Notes: a model not told the origin generated them from the letters alone. Counted from the stretch's first letter, positions 45,621 to 57,059 are shown. The stretch: DNA of 64,000 bases from Plutella xylostella (GCF_932276165.1 NC_063984.1:8563501-8627500), one strand, 5' to 3'. Numbers and translations are program-made.

Positions 45621-45752
45621 GTTAATAGCCGGATCTCCACCAAACGATCCAATGCGATCCGATCGCCCGATCCAAGAAGTTTAGTATGTAAGATTCCTTG
45701 GATCGCGCGATCGGATCGCGTTGGATCGTCTGGTGGGGATCCGGCTATTAAC
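45621..45752. mobile_element. Hairpin MITE with 46-bp inverted arms
   Basis: Arms 45621-45666 and 45707-45752 begin GTTAATAGCCGGATC and pair with three mismatches in 46, around a 40-base spacer. TTAA lies near each tip, so a TTAA-target (piggyBac-like) origin is possible. There is no ORF. Confidence 0.75.
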
Positions 45753-46609
45753 TTCAATCTATAAAGATATAAGACATATTTGCGTTGACGTAGTTACACC
45801 ACACATTAGTTATTACATTTATCAGCTAAATTTAAGTTCAATCTATTTATGTACCTACCTACATGCAACAATAAATAAAAAACAAATTATTATATAATTC
45901 TTTATTACCTCGCATATAACAATGTTTCAGTTCAGTTTTGTTCATGTCACTTGTAAAATAATATGCGAGTGGGTGTGTGTATTCCTTTCACCATGAAAAC
46001 CAATTCATGTTTTGCTAGTTTATGTTTCCCAAGAGAAGCAAATCTTGTCACTTGTGGTGATAAAGTCATTTCGTCCAATAGTGCATCATTTATCCTCGCG
46101 AGGCAAATCTTTGACGACATTTATCAGTTTGGTACACATAGTATTTTAATCTTCAGCGGATATGAAGATGTCGATCGCTCTTTGCCAGTGCCGCCATTTC
46201 AGCTCGGTTCCCGTGGAACCACATGGAACCTGGATCCATATGGAATCTGTCAGGTCACAAGAATTTCATAAAAACACTTTTTGCGGATAAAGATGCTTTT
46301 TCTTGACACACCATGTTTATTTTTATTTGTAGGTATATAAAATTTATAAATAACGATATACCGAGAGTATAGGCTTTTATTACAAAAATCTATGACAAAA
46401 ATGTTATTTGCGAGACATTGTAAGACAACTGAACTGACACTGACACGCAATTTCTTCATAAAAGCCATAGATCATGACAATGTTAACATTCAAATACTAC
46501 TTATCTATGTGTCTTGTTATTATTCTATGGTCTTGTTGATAACGCCATCTTACATCTTTTTTGGTAGTAAGAGTAATATAAAGAGATGGCACTACCTTCT
46601 ACTAAAAGT

Positions 46610-49261
46610 TCAGCCATTAAGGCACTGACTCCCCCCTGCTTCCAAGGCATCCGAAGCCGAAGTGTTGGTGATCTCGTTCTCCTCCTCTGTATTTAAAGCT
46701 TCTCGTATATCAGCCACAAGAGCTAGTCTCTGCATGTTAAATTTGGGACATCTCATAACAATATGGGTCAAGTCTGCCCCATCAGCTTCACAGTAAGTGC
46801 ATTTGTTATTATCAGTTATCTTCATGCGATGTAAATGGGCAGGCGTTTGGCAGTGTCCAAATCTCAGGCGATTTATAATGGTTATATATTTTCTCTCATT
46901 GGCATCCTTATGGTTATGATACCATGGTTTGATTGGGAGTTCTTTTTGGATCTCTGCATACCATCTTCCTTTCATTTTCGAAATATCCTTGTAATATTCA
47001 TTCCATAGTCGTCTTTTATCGTTCTTTAAATTCGTGTATAGGTCGGTAAAAGGAATCTTGCATATGTTGCTATGATCTTCATCGTGATTAGAATTGACTG
47101 CTTTGTCAACCACTTCATTGCCTTTGATACCTCTGTGAGACGGTACCCATTTAAAAGTCACATTAATATTGAGATTATATACAATATTTCTAATCTTATA
47201 CACAATATAATTGACCTTATAATTAAAACTGAAATTTTGTAATGACAATAGTACACTTTTAGAGTCAGAAACTATTATTATTTCATTGTATTGTTCAATA
47301 TTATTCAAGTTTTGTACATATATAAGAGTTTGATAAATTGCATATGCTTCTGCTGTATAAATACTACAATTTTGATCCAAGTTAAAACATTTAGTTGTCT
47401 TATTTTGAGGGTCATAATAACCAGACTTTACAGAATTCAAAGACTTTGACCCATCTGTGTACAAATATAAACTATTAGTTTTATTAGAACAATATTCTTT
47501 AAAATCTATTTCATCTAGAATAAAACTAGTATCTACATTTAGTTTACATATTAATGCTTCATATTTACATTCATATACTGGCCATAACTGACTCTTGTGC
47601 ATATTTCCAGACAAATCAGTGACAAAACCCATAACCCGGGTGATTAAAGGATATTGACTGTTAAGGATATCCGCTGCCGAAACATAAGGTGTTATTTGTA
47701 AAGACGATTGCAGAACCTCAGGTAAACAGATCCTACTACTAACTATATCATTATTTATTGCTAAGACTTTCAAACAGAATTTCTCTGTAGCATATAAACG
47801 CCTTATACATAAAGGTTGTATACAAGTCTCTGCTTCCATATTATTTATAGGAGTTGTACACATAGCACCACTAATAATGCGTAACGCCATATTTTGTATT
47901 ACATCTAATTTTTTCAATAGAACTGGGCTTATGTTCATGTATACAATTGCACTATAATCAAAGTGGCTGCGAACTAAGCTTTTGTATAACATACTTAGGA
48001 CTTTAGGGTCTGACGCCCAAAATGTACCAGCTAATGATCTCATAATATTTATACCCCTCATTGCATTTCTACAAATATAATTTATGTGTTTTTCAAATTT
48101 TAATTTTGTATCAAAAATTACACCTAGAAACTTTTTTTCTTCTGTTTGTGGTAATTGGATATTATTATATTTTATATTTACAGACCTATTGCTACCAAAT
48201 ACTAAAACTGAACTTTTACTTGAGTTAATACTTAGCTTTAATTCATTTGAGTAATAAGAATTAAGCTTATCTAAAGCTAAATTAATGTTTCTTTGAGCAA
48301 CCTGTACATTACTATTTACACAATATATTAAAATATCATCAGCAAACTGTAATATTTTAACATCTTTGGGTAAATGATGGAGAATTTGTGAAGTATATAA
48401 ATTGTAGAGTATTGGGGACAAAGAGGCACCTTGCATTAGACCTTTGTATGCGTTTTTTGGGCCATGTAAAATATTATTATACTTAACATATAATGTACGA
48501 CCAAACGAAAAGTTAAACAGCCACTTTATTAATTTTCCAGGTAGATTCAACGAATGAAGAACCTTTGCCATTTGATGGAGATTCACATTGTCATAGGCTC
48601 CCTGCACATCAAGGAACACACACACTGCTGTTGACTTAGACAACAAACAGTTCTTCATATCTATCAGGTATGTAGTAAAACTTTCTACTGCACTTTTCCC
48701 TTTCCTAAACCCAAACTGGCATGAAGGAATTATATTCTTATTTTCAACATAATAGTCTAGTCTTATTTTTATCATCTGCTCACATAACTTTCCTATACAA
48801 GAGGCTAAAGAGATAGGTCTGTATGAATTAGGATCATCATCCGGTTTATCTGGTTTCAGTATAGGTATAACACACTGAGTTTTCCATGACTCTGGAATCA
48901 GTTGTTGTGACCATAGTGAGTTAAGAATCTGTAATATACTATTTTTAGCTAATATGTGTAACTTTTGTATCATAATATATGGAAAACTGTCTAATCCTGG
49001 AGTAGTGTTCTTTCTTAAAGCCAATGCTATATTAAATTCCTCATCTGTAAATGGTTGTAACAGGAAAATTGATGTATCATCCTTACTATCTGAATTAAAG
49101 ATATACTCTAGATCTATATTAGTAGCATTATTTGCAGGTTGTGCTAATTTGTCTATGAAATTACCAATCCATTCATCATTCTTAGATATATTTCTATTTG
49201 TATTTATTCTTTTAAATCTCCGTATATAGTTCCACACTCTAGAAATTGGTGTATATCTATT
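46610..49261 (-). pseudogene. LINE ORF2, C-terminal part: reverse transcriptase and RNase H
   Basis: The frame stays open for about 884 codons from the LTR insertion point to the stop at 46610. The reverse-transcriptase domain shows LKPDKPDDDPNSYRPISLAS, the FLDVQGAYDNV motif and the catalytic FADD at about 48335-48346. RNase H follows with LYTDGSK, YTAEAYAIYQ, VSDSKSVL and VPSHRGIKGNEVVDKA, so all expected acidic residues are visible. The C terminus has a CX2C...HX4C finger (CTYCEADGADLTHIVMRC). This half is intact in itself but cut from its endonuclease by the BEL/Pao insertion. The first 15 or so residues of the open frame come from the LTR, not the LINE. Confidence 0.9.
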
Positions 49262-49676
49262 TGTTGGGGCCATAGGCATAGGGTCAAGGAACTTCGTGGG
49301 TACACACACAAACAGCTGACAGACAGGTACACAGATGTTTGTAACTCCTTCCCACCTTCCCTATCCTAACGGAAACTGCAGGTAGATGAACACTAGCTGT
49401 CATCTGCCACCTCAACGACCGACCCTCGTCCACTTCTACCACCGCCGCGATTCGAGTCGGTCGACGCACCTTACGCTCCCGTCACTCAATCCGCGATAGA
49501 AGCACAATCCGCCGCGTACTACAACACACGTAGCTCTACGCCGCGCACCGGTACATCAGCACATCAACCTGGAGAAGAACGGGTGGAAACTCGAAGAGGT
49601 CAAACGCATTTGATCAGCCGGACAACCGTTCCTGCCAGGTCAGTTTCTTCCTTCAAACTTCCCCCTTGCTCCTCCA
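49262..49676 (+). repeat. 5' LTR of the BEL/Pao element
   Basis: 415 bp, TG...CA ends, by eye identical to 52924-53338. Confidence 0.93.
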
Positions 49677-50005
49677 TTTCATGGTCCTTCGTAAACCGGA
49701 TATTCCCTATTCCAGTCCATCCCGGTTTATTATTTACAAACATTTGTCTAAACTTCAGCACGTAACTGAAGTCTTCTAGCCAGCTGTTTTGTGTGTGTCA
49801 TCGTGACGTCACTTAGTTTTTTTTCCCTTAGTCTATGGTCAATCGGTAAGAATCGGTTAGTCGAGTAGTGTCCATCACTACTCAACTTCAATCAGTATTC
49901 CGAGGATAGCACAGAGTAGAAGGTTGACGTCTGACACATTACTTTTTTAATTCAACTGGGACTGTTTAGGTTATATTTTCATTGTCGTAAATCAAATTAG
50001 AAATA

Positions 50006-51985
50006 ATGATGAAATCTGAAATTAAACATGTTAAGGGTGCCTCAGCCGACCCTATTAAAATATGTATGGTCCAGCTGGACACTGCGGAGCAGTACTTGAG
50101 TGGGGTCTACGAGTTGGCGTGTAAACTTCAGGCAAAATCGGATGCGCCTAGTTTATCTATGTTCAGGGTTCGTTTCGAGGATCTGGAGCGGATGCGCGAC
50201 CAATACCAGGACGCTTACTTGAACCTGAAGGGTCTGCCCGTCGACGAGACCGTGCTGCAGCAGGCTGACCAGCGCTATAATAAGTTTTATGAGATCTTTT
50301 ATTCGGTTAAGGTGATAGCTGAGGGATTATTGTCGACAAGTAGCGTCGCGGATGTGGAGCCAGTGAGATCAACTGCTCACTTCAAGTTGCCTGAGATCAG
50401 TCTGAGCAGTTTCTCTGGGGTCTACACTGACTGGCCAAATTTCATTGGATTGTTCGACAGTCTGATTCACACTAATGGGGACTTGTCCAGTGTGCAAAAG
50501 ATGCACTACCTTCTGAGTGTTCTGGACAAGGAACCTCTTAGTTTAGTTAGGCATCTGGAGCTGGCCGATGGGAACTATGAGATAGCTTACCAGCTCCTTA
50601 AGGAAAGATATGACAACAAGAGACTCATTGCCGACACACACTTGGAGTCCATACTTGCTGTGACACTCGGTCAACAAGGGTTGACTGGCAACCTTCGGAA
50701 GCTAGTCAACACCTTAAAGGAGAACACTATGGCTCTGAGTGTGCTTGGTTTTGAGGTCAAGGCATGGAGTTTCTTGTTGCTCCATATAATTTTAAGAAAG
50801 CTTCCCTTTGACCTTCGTAGTAGGTTCGAACTCGGTATAGGGGGTTCGCCTAACACCATCCCAACATTCCAAGACTTGCTTGGCTTTCTGGAAACAGAGT
50901 TGAGAGTCTTGGAGACTGTTGGTGGCTCGGGTTCCAGGGGGTCAAGCAACTCTAACAATGTGAAAACGGGGACTTCACACGCTACAGTGACTCTCACTGC
51001 AGTGGCTGTGTCTTGTGCCCTTTGTCGGGGTAACCACACCATTTATAGGTGCGACAGGTTCAATTCCCTGACACCTGTTCAGCGCAGGGAGCTTGTCGCA
51101 CAACAGGGCTTATGTTGTAACTGCTTGCGTGCACACTCAGTAAGTAGGTGCACGTCCAAGTGCAGGTGTCTGGTGTGTGGTGGACATCATCACACAAAAC
51201 TACACCTGCTACCATCATCATCATCATCATCATGTAGTCTGGCATCATCATCATCTACAGCACCTAAGGATGGTCGACCCGCAGACTCATCGCCCGGCTC
51301 CACGGTCTGCCATGGTTCAATTCAAAACACCATGTTGTTAGGAACTGCCATGGTGGGGGTGTACGACCACAATGGTCACATACACCAGGTGAGAGCCTTG
51401 ATAGACAGCGGCTCGCAGGTGTCTGTCATCACAGAGGAACTGGCGCAGCAGTTGCGGCTTCCCCGCACTAGCTCTAGGCTTCTTTACGGCTTGGGAGGTA
51501 AGCAGCGCTCCAATGGCAGCGTAGAGTGTAGGATCGCATGCCCTCAGGGTGCATCCCAGCCTGCCTTGGTGGCCACAGCCGTCGTACTGAAGCACATCAC
51601 GGGGGATCTCCCTAGTGCGCCTTTGTGTCCGAGCGTGTTAGAGCGGTGCAAAAGCATCACGCTCGCTGATGATAGACTGTCTGTTCCGGGTCCCATTGAT
51701 TTCTTGATAGGCGTGGACCTCTACAGCCGAATCCTGGATGGGACGTCGTACCAGCTGGGTGAAGGACTACCTACGGCACATAGGTCTATCTTCGGATGGA
51801 TCTTGATGGGTCAAGCACCAATAGACCGAGATAAGGTGGCGCTTCCCAACAAGTCCATCCAAGTGTCCGTCGGTGATCCCCACCCGCGGCGGTCGCGTCG
51901 CAGACCAGCGAGGAGACGCCCCACGCAGCGCATGCATGGCCAACCAGCGCCATATGCGGCCTGCAACTGTATCCACGCCTGCTGA
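50006..51985 (+). CDS. BEL/Pao Gag-protease polyprotein, 3'-truncated
   Basis: The ORF is 659 codons. Residues 1-130 form an alpha-helical N-terminal region, and about 130-310 carry the DUF1759-type gag domain (FKLPEISLSSFSGVY, FIGLFDSLIH, HYLLSVLDKEPLSLV). A Cys/His-rich zinc-knuckle region follows (from C337, CALCRGNHTIYRC, through CRCLVCGGHHHTKLH). A poly-Ser run comes from a (CAT)n microsatellite at about 51213-51260. Then comes a DUF1758/A16-type aspartic protease with DSG at 467-469 (LIDSGSQVSVI) and a GPIDFLIGVDLYSRIL segment. The last 35 residues, rich in Arg and Pro, do not match the family, so the true frame is lost near 51885 by deletion or frameshift before the polymerase. Function is particle formation for the transposon. 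Confidence 0.9.
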   Translation: MMKSEIKHVKGASADPIKICMVQLDTAEQYLSGVYELACKLQAKSDAPSLSMFRVRFEDLERMRDQYQDAYLNLKGLPVDETVLQQADQRYNKFYEIFYSVKVIAEGLLSTSSVADVEPVRSTAHFKLPEISLSSFSGVYTDWPNFIGLFDSLIHTNGDLSSVQKMHYLLSVLDKEPLSLVRHLELADGNYEIAYQLLKERYDNKRLIADTHLESILAVTLGQQGLTGNLRKLVNTLKENTMALSVLGFEVKAWSFLLLHIILRKLPFDLRSRFELGIGGSPNTIPTFQDLLGFLETELRVLETVGGSGSRGSSNSNNVKTGTSHATVTLTAVAVSCALCRGNHTIYRCDRFNSLTPVQRRELVAQQGLCCNCLRAHSVSRCTSKCRCLVCGGHHHTKLHLLPSSSSSSCSLASSSSTAPKDGRPADSSPGSTVCHGSIQNTMLLGTAMVGVYDHNGHIHQVRALIDSGSQVSVITEELAQQLRLPRTSSRLLYGLGGKQRSNGSVECRIACPQGASQPALVATAVVLKHITGDLPSAPLCPSVLERCKSITLADDRLSVPGPIDFLIGVDLYSRILDGTSYQLGEGLPTAHRSIFGWILMGQAPIDRDKVALPNKSIQVSVGDPHPRRSRRRPARRRPTQRMHGQPAPYAACNCIHAC

Positions 51986-52923
51986 TGAACAGATACTACA
52001 CACCTCATCACGGCAGCCCCACCGTGGTGAGGTCCAAACGGCAACTGGGGGCTAGCGATAAGGTTTCAGTGGGACTCTGATCCAGACAGTCATCTATCAG
52101 GTCTCACCGTTCGGCACTACTAGGGAGATTTGCCGAATGTTTGTTTGTACGGCTACCTGTGGCTACTTGGGCCAGCATCTTTGGTGCATCAATGCATCCT
52201 GCGACGGCCTCTGTTCGAGGAACTTTCCAGTGTTGAAGTTCTTCGCAGAGGTCCCGTCTTACTCTACGCTTGCCGGAGCTGCTCTCCGCTGCTCTACCTT
52301 CCAGTCGTTAGGCCGGTTCCGACTGATACCTGCGCATCATCGCGGCTCTCACCACCGTCGTGATGGGCTTTGATTGTGTGGGTCGACATTCTCGGTGCTT
52401 GGTGCCCTCTTACTGGGGTACGGGCGGTGCAACATGAGCTCTGCTCTAGGTGCATGTGGTGCGAAGCGCACACGACACAGCAGTGAAGTCTTCGAAGGGA
52501 TCGTGTTGGGTAGAGCCCCGGGGAGGTTTTCTCACTTGGGGATCCGCGCGTCGTCTCCTGGTCCTATGGGTCGGGTCGATGCTTGACATCGGGCTGTCGA
52601 GTGATCGAATGAATTTTTGGACGGGCTCACCCCAGGGAACTTATCTTTCAGGCAACTGTTGATCGAATTGGTTTCTGCATCCGGGTCCTGCTGTCGGCGC
52701 TTTCCCCGACGCTACACTTGTGGTGTTGGCGGCTTGCTCAGCAGGTCTCCTGTCTCGCATCTCGCCTCCGTCTTTGGGACGAGCTCTGCACATTAGCTGT
52801 AGGTTTCGGGCTGGCTTGTGGATTCCACTCAAGCCACGCCATACATGGTTAATTTTTGGAAACTCATCTTTTTTATTTTAATTTCACGTTAAAGAGCTTA
52901 GTGGCTCTTTGGGGGGCGGTTTA
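51986..52923 (+). pseudogene. Remnant BEL/Pao polymerase region
   Basis: This holds only short broken frames with no reverse-transcriptase, RNase H or integrase motif that I can read. It sits where the polymerase should be. Multiple deletions rather than a single stop are implied by its length of about 0.9 kb. Confidence 0.5.
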
Positions 52924-53338
52924 TGTTGGGGCCATAGGCATAGGGTCAAGGAACTTCGTGGGTACACACACAAACAGCTGACAGACAGGTACACAGATGT
53001 TTGTAACTCCTTCCCACCTTCCCTATCCTAACGGAAACTGCAGGTAGATGAACACTAGCTGTCATCTGCCACCTCAACGACCGACCCTCGTCCACTTCTA
53101 CCACCGCCGCGATTCGAGTCGGTCGACGCACCTTACGCTCCCGTCACTCAATCCGCGATAGAAGCACAATCCGCCGCGTACTACAACACACGTAGCTCTA
53201 CGCCGCGCACCGGTACATCAGCACATCAACCTGGAGAAGAACGGGTGGAAACTCGAAGAGGTCAAACGCATTTGATCAGCCGGACAACCGTTCCTGCCAG
53301 GTCAGTTTCTTCCTTCAAACTTCCCCCTTGCTCCTCCA
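52924..53338 (+). repeat. 3' LTR of the BEL/Pao element
   Basis: Partner of 49262-49676. It is immediately followed by the CTATT target duplication. Confidence 0.93.
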
Positions 53339-54423
53339 CTATTAAAAGATGTACATAACTTTTTCCAACTTGAGCTTTTAGCTTCTTTAATAATCATTTT
53401 TTTCCTAGCATCTAATCTTTTGTAGTCAATATAATTTTCAATTGTCATATCATTCCTATACTTAGCTAACGCATCTTTTGATTTATTTACAGCTTCAGCA
53501 CAGTCCTCGCTCCACCACGGCGCCGGAGCCCTACATGTTTTACCAGCATGACACCTATACACAGGTACACACACATTCCTTAAAGTATTAAGTATTTTAC
53601 ACATTTCATCATATTTTTGTAACGGACTATCTGAATTAGAATTAAAATCTGTAAACAATGCCTCTGATAAGTTATGGTAGCTTTCCCAGTTTGTTTTATT
53701 AAATAAAAATTTCTCAATATCATCATTTACTTGATAGTTTGTAGTAGATACAATAATGTCTGTAAATGTCTGTAGGTGATAGCTACCCATAGCATCATCA
53801 CCCACGCGCCACTCACATAATGGAGCAAGGTCTGGGCTGACACAGGTCACGTCTATAGCTGATGCATTACATCCAGGTCTACCGACAGTGGTCGGTGCAC
53901 CAGTATTTAGTAAACATAAGTTGCACTCATCAAAAAGGTCTAATAATTCCCTACCTCTAGGATTAGTAATTTCACATCCAAAAGTAATATGATGTGCATT
54001 AAAGTCACCAGATACTATACAAGGTTTCGGTAGTTGTTTTACAATGTTTCTTAGTTTATTTATCCTAATGAGACTATTGGTGTTTTTTGTTTTAGGTGGG
54101 CAGTATACACACAGGATTGAAAGTGGACCATTTGCTGTGGACAAAGAAACTGCTATGGATTGAATATCTTGATAAAAACTAGTCTTCAGATGTTTATATT
54201 TAATGGAGTTACGGATTAAAATACCTACACCGCCATGTTCATTTTTAGCATTTTTTCCTATATAATTATAACCAGTTATTGATAAATAGGGGTTTGAATC
54301 TTTCAGCCAGGTTTCATTGAGAAGACACACATCTATATTATTTTGAATTAATGATGATTTAAGTAAAACCTTTTTATTATTAACACTCTGAATATTATGT
54401 TGCATTATTTTTAAAACAGCCAT
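53339..54423 (-). pseudogene. LINE ORF2, N-terminal part: AP-type endonuclease
   Basis: The minus frame from ATG 54423 to the LTR insertion encodes an APE-type endonuclease: KIMQHNIQSVNN, LLNETWLKDS, GGVGILIRNS, LCVYCPPK, VSGDFNAHH and VTCVSPDLAP. The usual Ser-Asp-His motif near the end reads Ser-Tyr-His (GSYHLQTF), so a catalytic Asp seems replaced. The reading phase matches that of the 46610-49261 segment. Its ATG overlaps the ORF1 stop as TAATG. It would make the nick that primes LINE reverse transcription. Confidence 0.88.
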
Positions 54424-55589
54424 TATTTGGTAAGATTTTGAATCAATATATCTTTAATGTGTGTGGTTGTGTTGGTTTTATTTGAATTAGCTAACGTAAC
54501 TAAGGTCATTATTATTTTTTGTAAAAAGATATCATCTTTTACAAGGTAGTCATAGGATAAGGTGTTGGAGTTAGTAGTCGGTGTTGGAACGGTTGAAACC
54601 GGTGTTGTGATAGGGGACTCATGACTATTTTCAACTTTCTTAACTGAGGTAGACTTGGTTTTCAATGCAAATGTCACTGATTTGTCTGTTTTCGGTTTGG
54701 GCAACGCCGGAAAATGTTTGTCTGATACTACTTTTGAATACATCCTAGTCAGGTAATTTTATTCATGCCTTTTACGTTGTTCTATTTTAATGGGACAAAA
54801 CTTAGATATAGCTAGGTGGTCCCCACCACAGTTGCAACACTTCAAGTTATCTGATGTGCACTCCTTGTAGGAATGTGCACCTGAACACCTTGAACATACC
54901 TCATCATTTCTACATATTTTTGCATTGTGTCTAAACTTCATGCACTTGAAACATTGCATCAGTGGTGGCACATAAGTGTAAACCCTGTATCTCCACTTGT
55001 CCAAAAAAACATACTGTGGGAGGGAAGTGCCTACAAATGTTACACTCACCGTAGTGAGAGGGACTATTTCCTGACCTACTTTCTTGGTGAACCGTCTCAC
55101 AGCTATAATTTCAGCATCAGCCATCAGTTTTTCATACAATTCTGCATTGCTCGACTCCTTATCGACAAATCTAATGGTGCCGGTTCTCTCCACCGACGCC
55201 GCTGGTATGTACGCCTTCAAATTGTTCTCCTTAAGACAACTATGGCTTAGGAAGTCATTTGCTGCTACCGCCTGTTTGAAGACTACCATAATTTTGTTCG
55301 CATTCAATCTACGCTTTTCGACTATGCCCTTTACATTTTTGAAAAATTTTTAGAGATATAAAGGGTTTTTGTTCCACATTTTCTCATTAATTCCTTCAAC
55401 ATAGATCGGGAATTCCTCCTTAGAGCTGTTGTCCGGGTATGACCTCTTATATTCAGGTTTAAAGTAGGGTTTGTACTTATCGTCCGGTGACGAAGCCGCC
55501 GCTGGAAGCTGCTCCTTCATTTTCCGCTTCTTTGTTGTCCGCGGTGTCGCCATACACCCATCGTCATCTCCGCCGCTCTCCGGCTCCAT
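54423..55589 (-). pseudogene. LINE ORF1 (Gag-like, three zinc knuckles), two in-frame stops
   Basis: One minus frame from ATG 55589 to the stop at 54423 holds a Gag-like protein interrupted by TAA codons at 55350-55352 and 54759-54761; the frame continues unchanged after both. The middle part has three knuckles near its end: CFKCMKFRHNAKIC, CSRCSGAHSYKEC and CCNCGGDHLAISKFC. Upstream it is basic with KRKMKEQLP. The C-terminal tail is Thr/Ser-rich. ORF1 proteins bind LINE RNA. This copy cannot make the whole protein without readthrough, so the LINE was already dying or mutated after insertion. Confidence 0.85.
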
Positions 55590-55696
55590 TACGATGAGCC
55601 CCAGATAGGTATTTCGTAAGTTTACCAAGTTATTTGAATTTATTTAAAAATTTGTTCAAAAAAGGCGCCCTTCCAGTTCCCGCCAAAAAAGGAAGT

Positions 55697-55710
55697 TTAT
55701 CCCTGAATTT
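55697..55710. repeat. Right target-site duplication of the I-clade LINE
   Basis: TTATCCCTGAATTT, exact match to 45133-45146, next to the LINE 5' end (about 55696). Confidence 0.8.
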
Positions 55711-55792
55711 AGTAGCAAGTGATGCCATGCTAAAGAATAAAATAAAGTAATTAAAATTAATTCGATACAATGGTCGTGAGTCGTGATTTTAC

Positions 55793-56255
55793 TTAATATT
55801 ATAAATGCGAAAGTTTGTGAGTATGTGTGTATGTATGTATGTATGTGTGTACCTTTGTTACTTCTTCACGTCAAAACAACTGAACCGATTTTAATGAAAT
55901 TTGAAATGGAGTAGCCTTTTTATCGCGGAATTCCCACGGGAAAACTAATTAAGTTGAAGCGAAGCTCGTGGCAATGGCAACAGCTAATATTGAAATATTT
56001 GTTATTTTTGTATAACCTACTTCACTTGAGCAAGTAAATATTTAGATTTATGTTTTTCTATGAAAAACATAAAAAATATTGCCCTTAAATGGATCGAAAT
56101 TTTACCTTTTTTCGGTGAAGAGCTTTTTTAGTGGTATCACTAATGAAATGTCAGAATTCCGCGGAATTAAAAATTAGAGTATAGGCTACTTTTTATCCTG
56201 AAATTCCCATGGGAATACTTTTTAAGGCAAAGCGAAGCACGCGGGAACAGCTAGT
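55793..56255 (+). repeat. Two pieces of the TATTATAAATGCGAAAG repeat family
   Basis: A copy starts TTAATATTATAAATGCGAAAG at about 55793, has a TATG microsatellite and ends GCAATGGCAACAGCTAAT near 55988. A second tail lies at about 56190-56255, ending AGCACGCGGGAACAGCTAG. The CTAG-type end is Helitron-like. The opening matches 42640-42870. Confidence 0.5.
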
Positions 56256-56514
56256 ACTTACTAAAGTATTCTATAAATCAAACCAAACAACTGGAAAGTA
56301 GTAACTAAATTAAAAATTATTATAGGATAGTTACTTCTAACGTTGTAAGGGTATCATGGTATATAACTATATTATACATATAATTTCTGTCAACGTTATA
56401 TAGTAACTCTGTCTGTTGTGCCGCGCGAGGGTGCGATCGATCTTTGTTCTCGGGTCTTGGTTAGGTCGTGCCCCAAGGCGGGCAGTATATCTAGGGGGTT
56501 CCCCTCATCTCGCA

Positions 56515-57059
56515 TAATCTTTATTGACCAAAACTCATTTCACATAACTCGTATGGTCTAAACTTTTTGGGCCGAACCATCACTTTGCCAAGACTTATGT
56601 GGCATAAGGCTCGTTTCGTCTAAAACTCTTTAGGCACAATCTTTAAACACCTAAGTTTCGTTTGCTCAAATTTATTTTTGTAAAGGTATAATATTGTTTT
56701 TCCTATTATTATCATAATAAATAATATATTAAGTATGTAGTAAATGTACAAATTGCGATATTTTTCTCTTGCATCCTGAAAATCACGATATTGAATGATC
56801 AGAAGACGAAAGTGAATTGAATGACCATTATAATTATTACAAACGCCATAAAACCCCATGGGATCGAAACCTAAAGATAGGTGCGACGACGAGCAAAGCG
56901 AGGAGGAGCGTGTTAGGTGCACATGTTCGTCAAAAGCAAAGCGGAGCGCAGCGAAGCGGAGCGTTTTCCACATAGTATAAACAGTAGAAGGCACCAGTTT
57001 GCGCTGTGTAGGAAAACACTCTGCGATAGTTAAAGCAAAACGAATATTATTATTTTGTA
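56515..57059. repeat. Left arm of degenerate inverted repeats (CATAA...GACCAAAC words)
   Basis: Short degenerate units such as CGCATAATCTTTATTGACCA and TGGCATAAGGCTCGTTTCGT fill 56515-56640. Their reverse complements reappear after the TIR element at 58500-58680 (GGCGAAACGAGACTTTGACC). A GCGAAGCGGAGCG-type patch, also a common lepidopteran repeat word, occupies 56880-56970. Only short frames are present. Confidence 0.5.

Larger units (their letters stand above)
49262..53338 (+). mobile_element. BEL/Pao LTR retrotransposon, recent and internally deleted
   Basis: The element is 4077 bp with 415-bp LTRs at 49262-49676 and 52924-53338 that look identical (TGTTGGGG...TCCTCCA). It is flanked by a CTATT duplication (49257-49261 and 53339-53343) inside LINE ORF2. 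A gag/protease ORF (50006-51985) is followed by about 0.9 kb of broken frames. No reverse transcriptase or integrase motif is visible, while autonomous BEL/Pao elements are much longer. A purine tract (TTTGGGGGGCGG) precedes the 3' LTR. It is therefore a young, non-autonomous copy. Confidence 0.92.
45147..55696 (-). mobile_element. Full-length I-clade-like LINE with nested insertions
   Basis: A 14-bp target duplication (45133-45146 and 55697-55710) brackets the unit. The 3' end on the minus strand reads CGGCGAATAAATGATTT followed by A10, a polyadenylated terminus. Reading 5' to 3' on the minus strand: 5' UTR, ORF1 (three zinc knuckles), ORF2 with endonuclease, reverse transcriptase, RNase H and a C-terminal CCHC, then about 1.4 kb of 3' region. 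RNase H after the reverse transcriptase points to the I group rather than Jockey. A BEL/Pao element (49262-53338) splits ORF2, and a hairpin MITE (45621-45752) lies in the 3' region. Without the LTR insertion the LINE is about 6.5 kb. Confidence 0.8.

Noticed and set aside
49284..49469. 61-codon minus frame (also at 52946-53131)
   Set aside because: It is identical in both LTRs because the LTRs are duplicates, not a gene pair.
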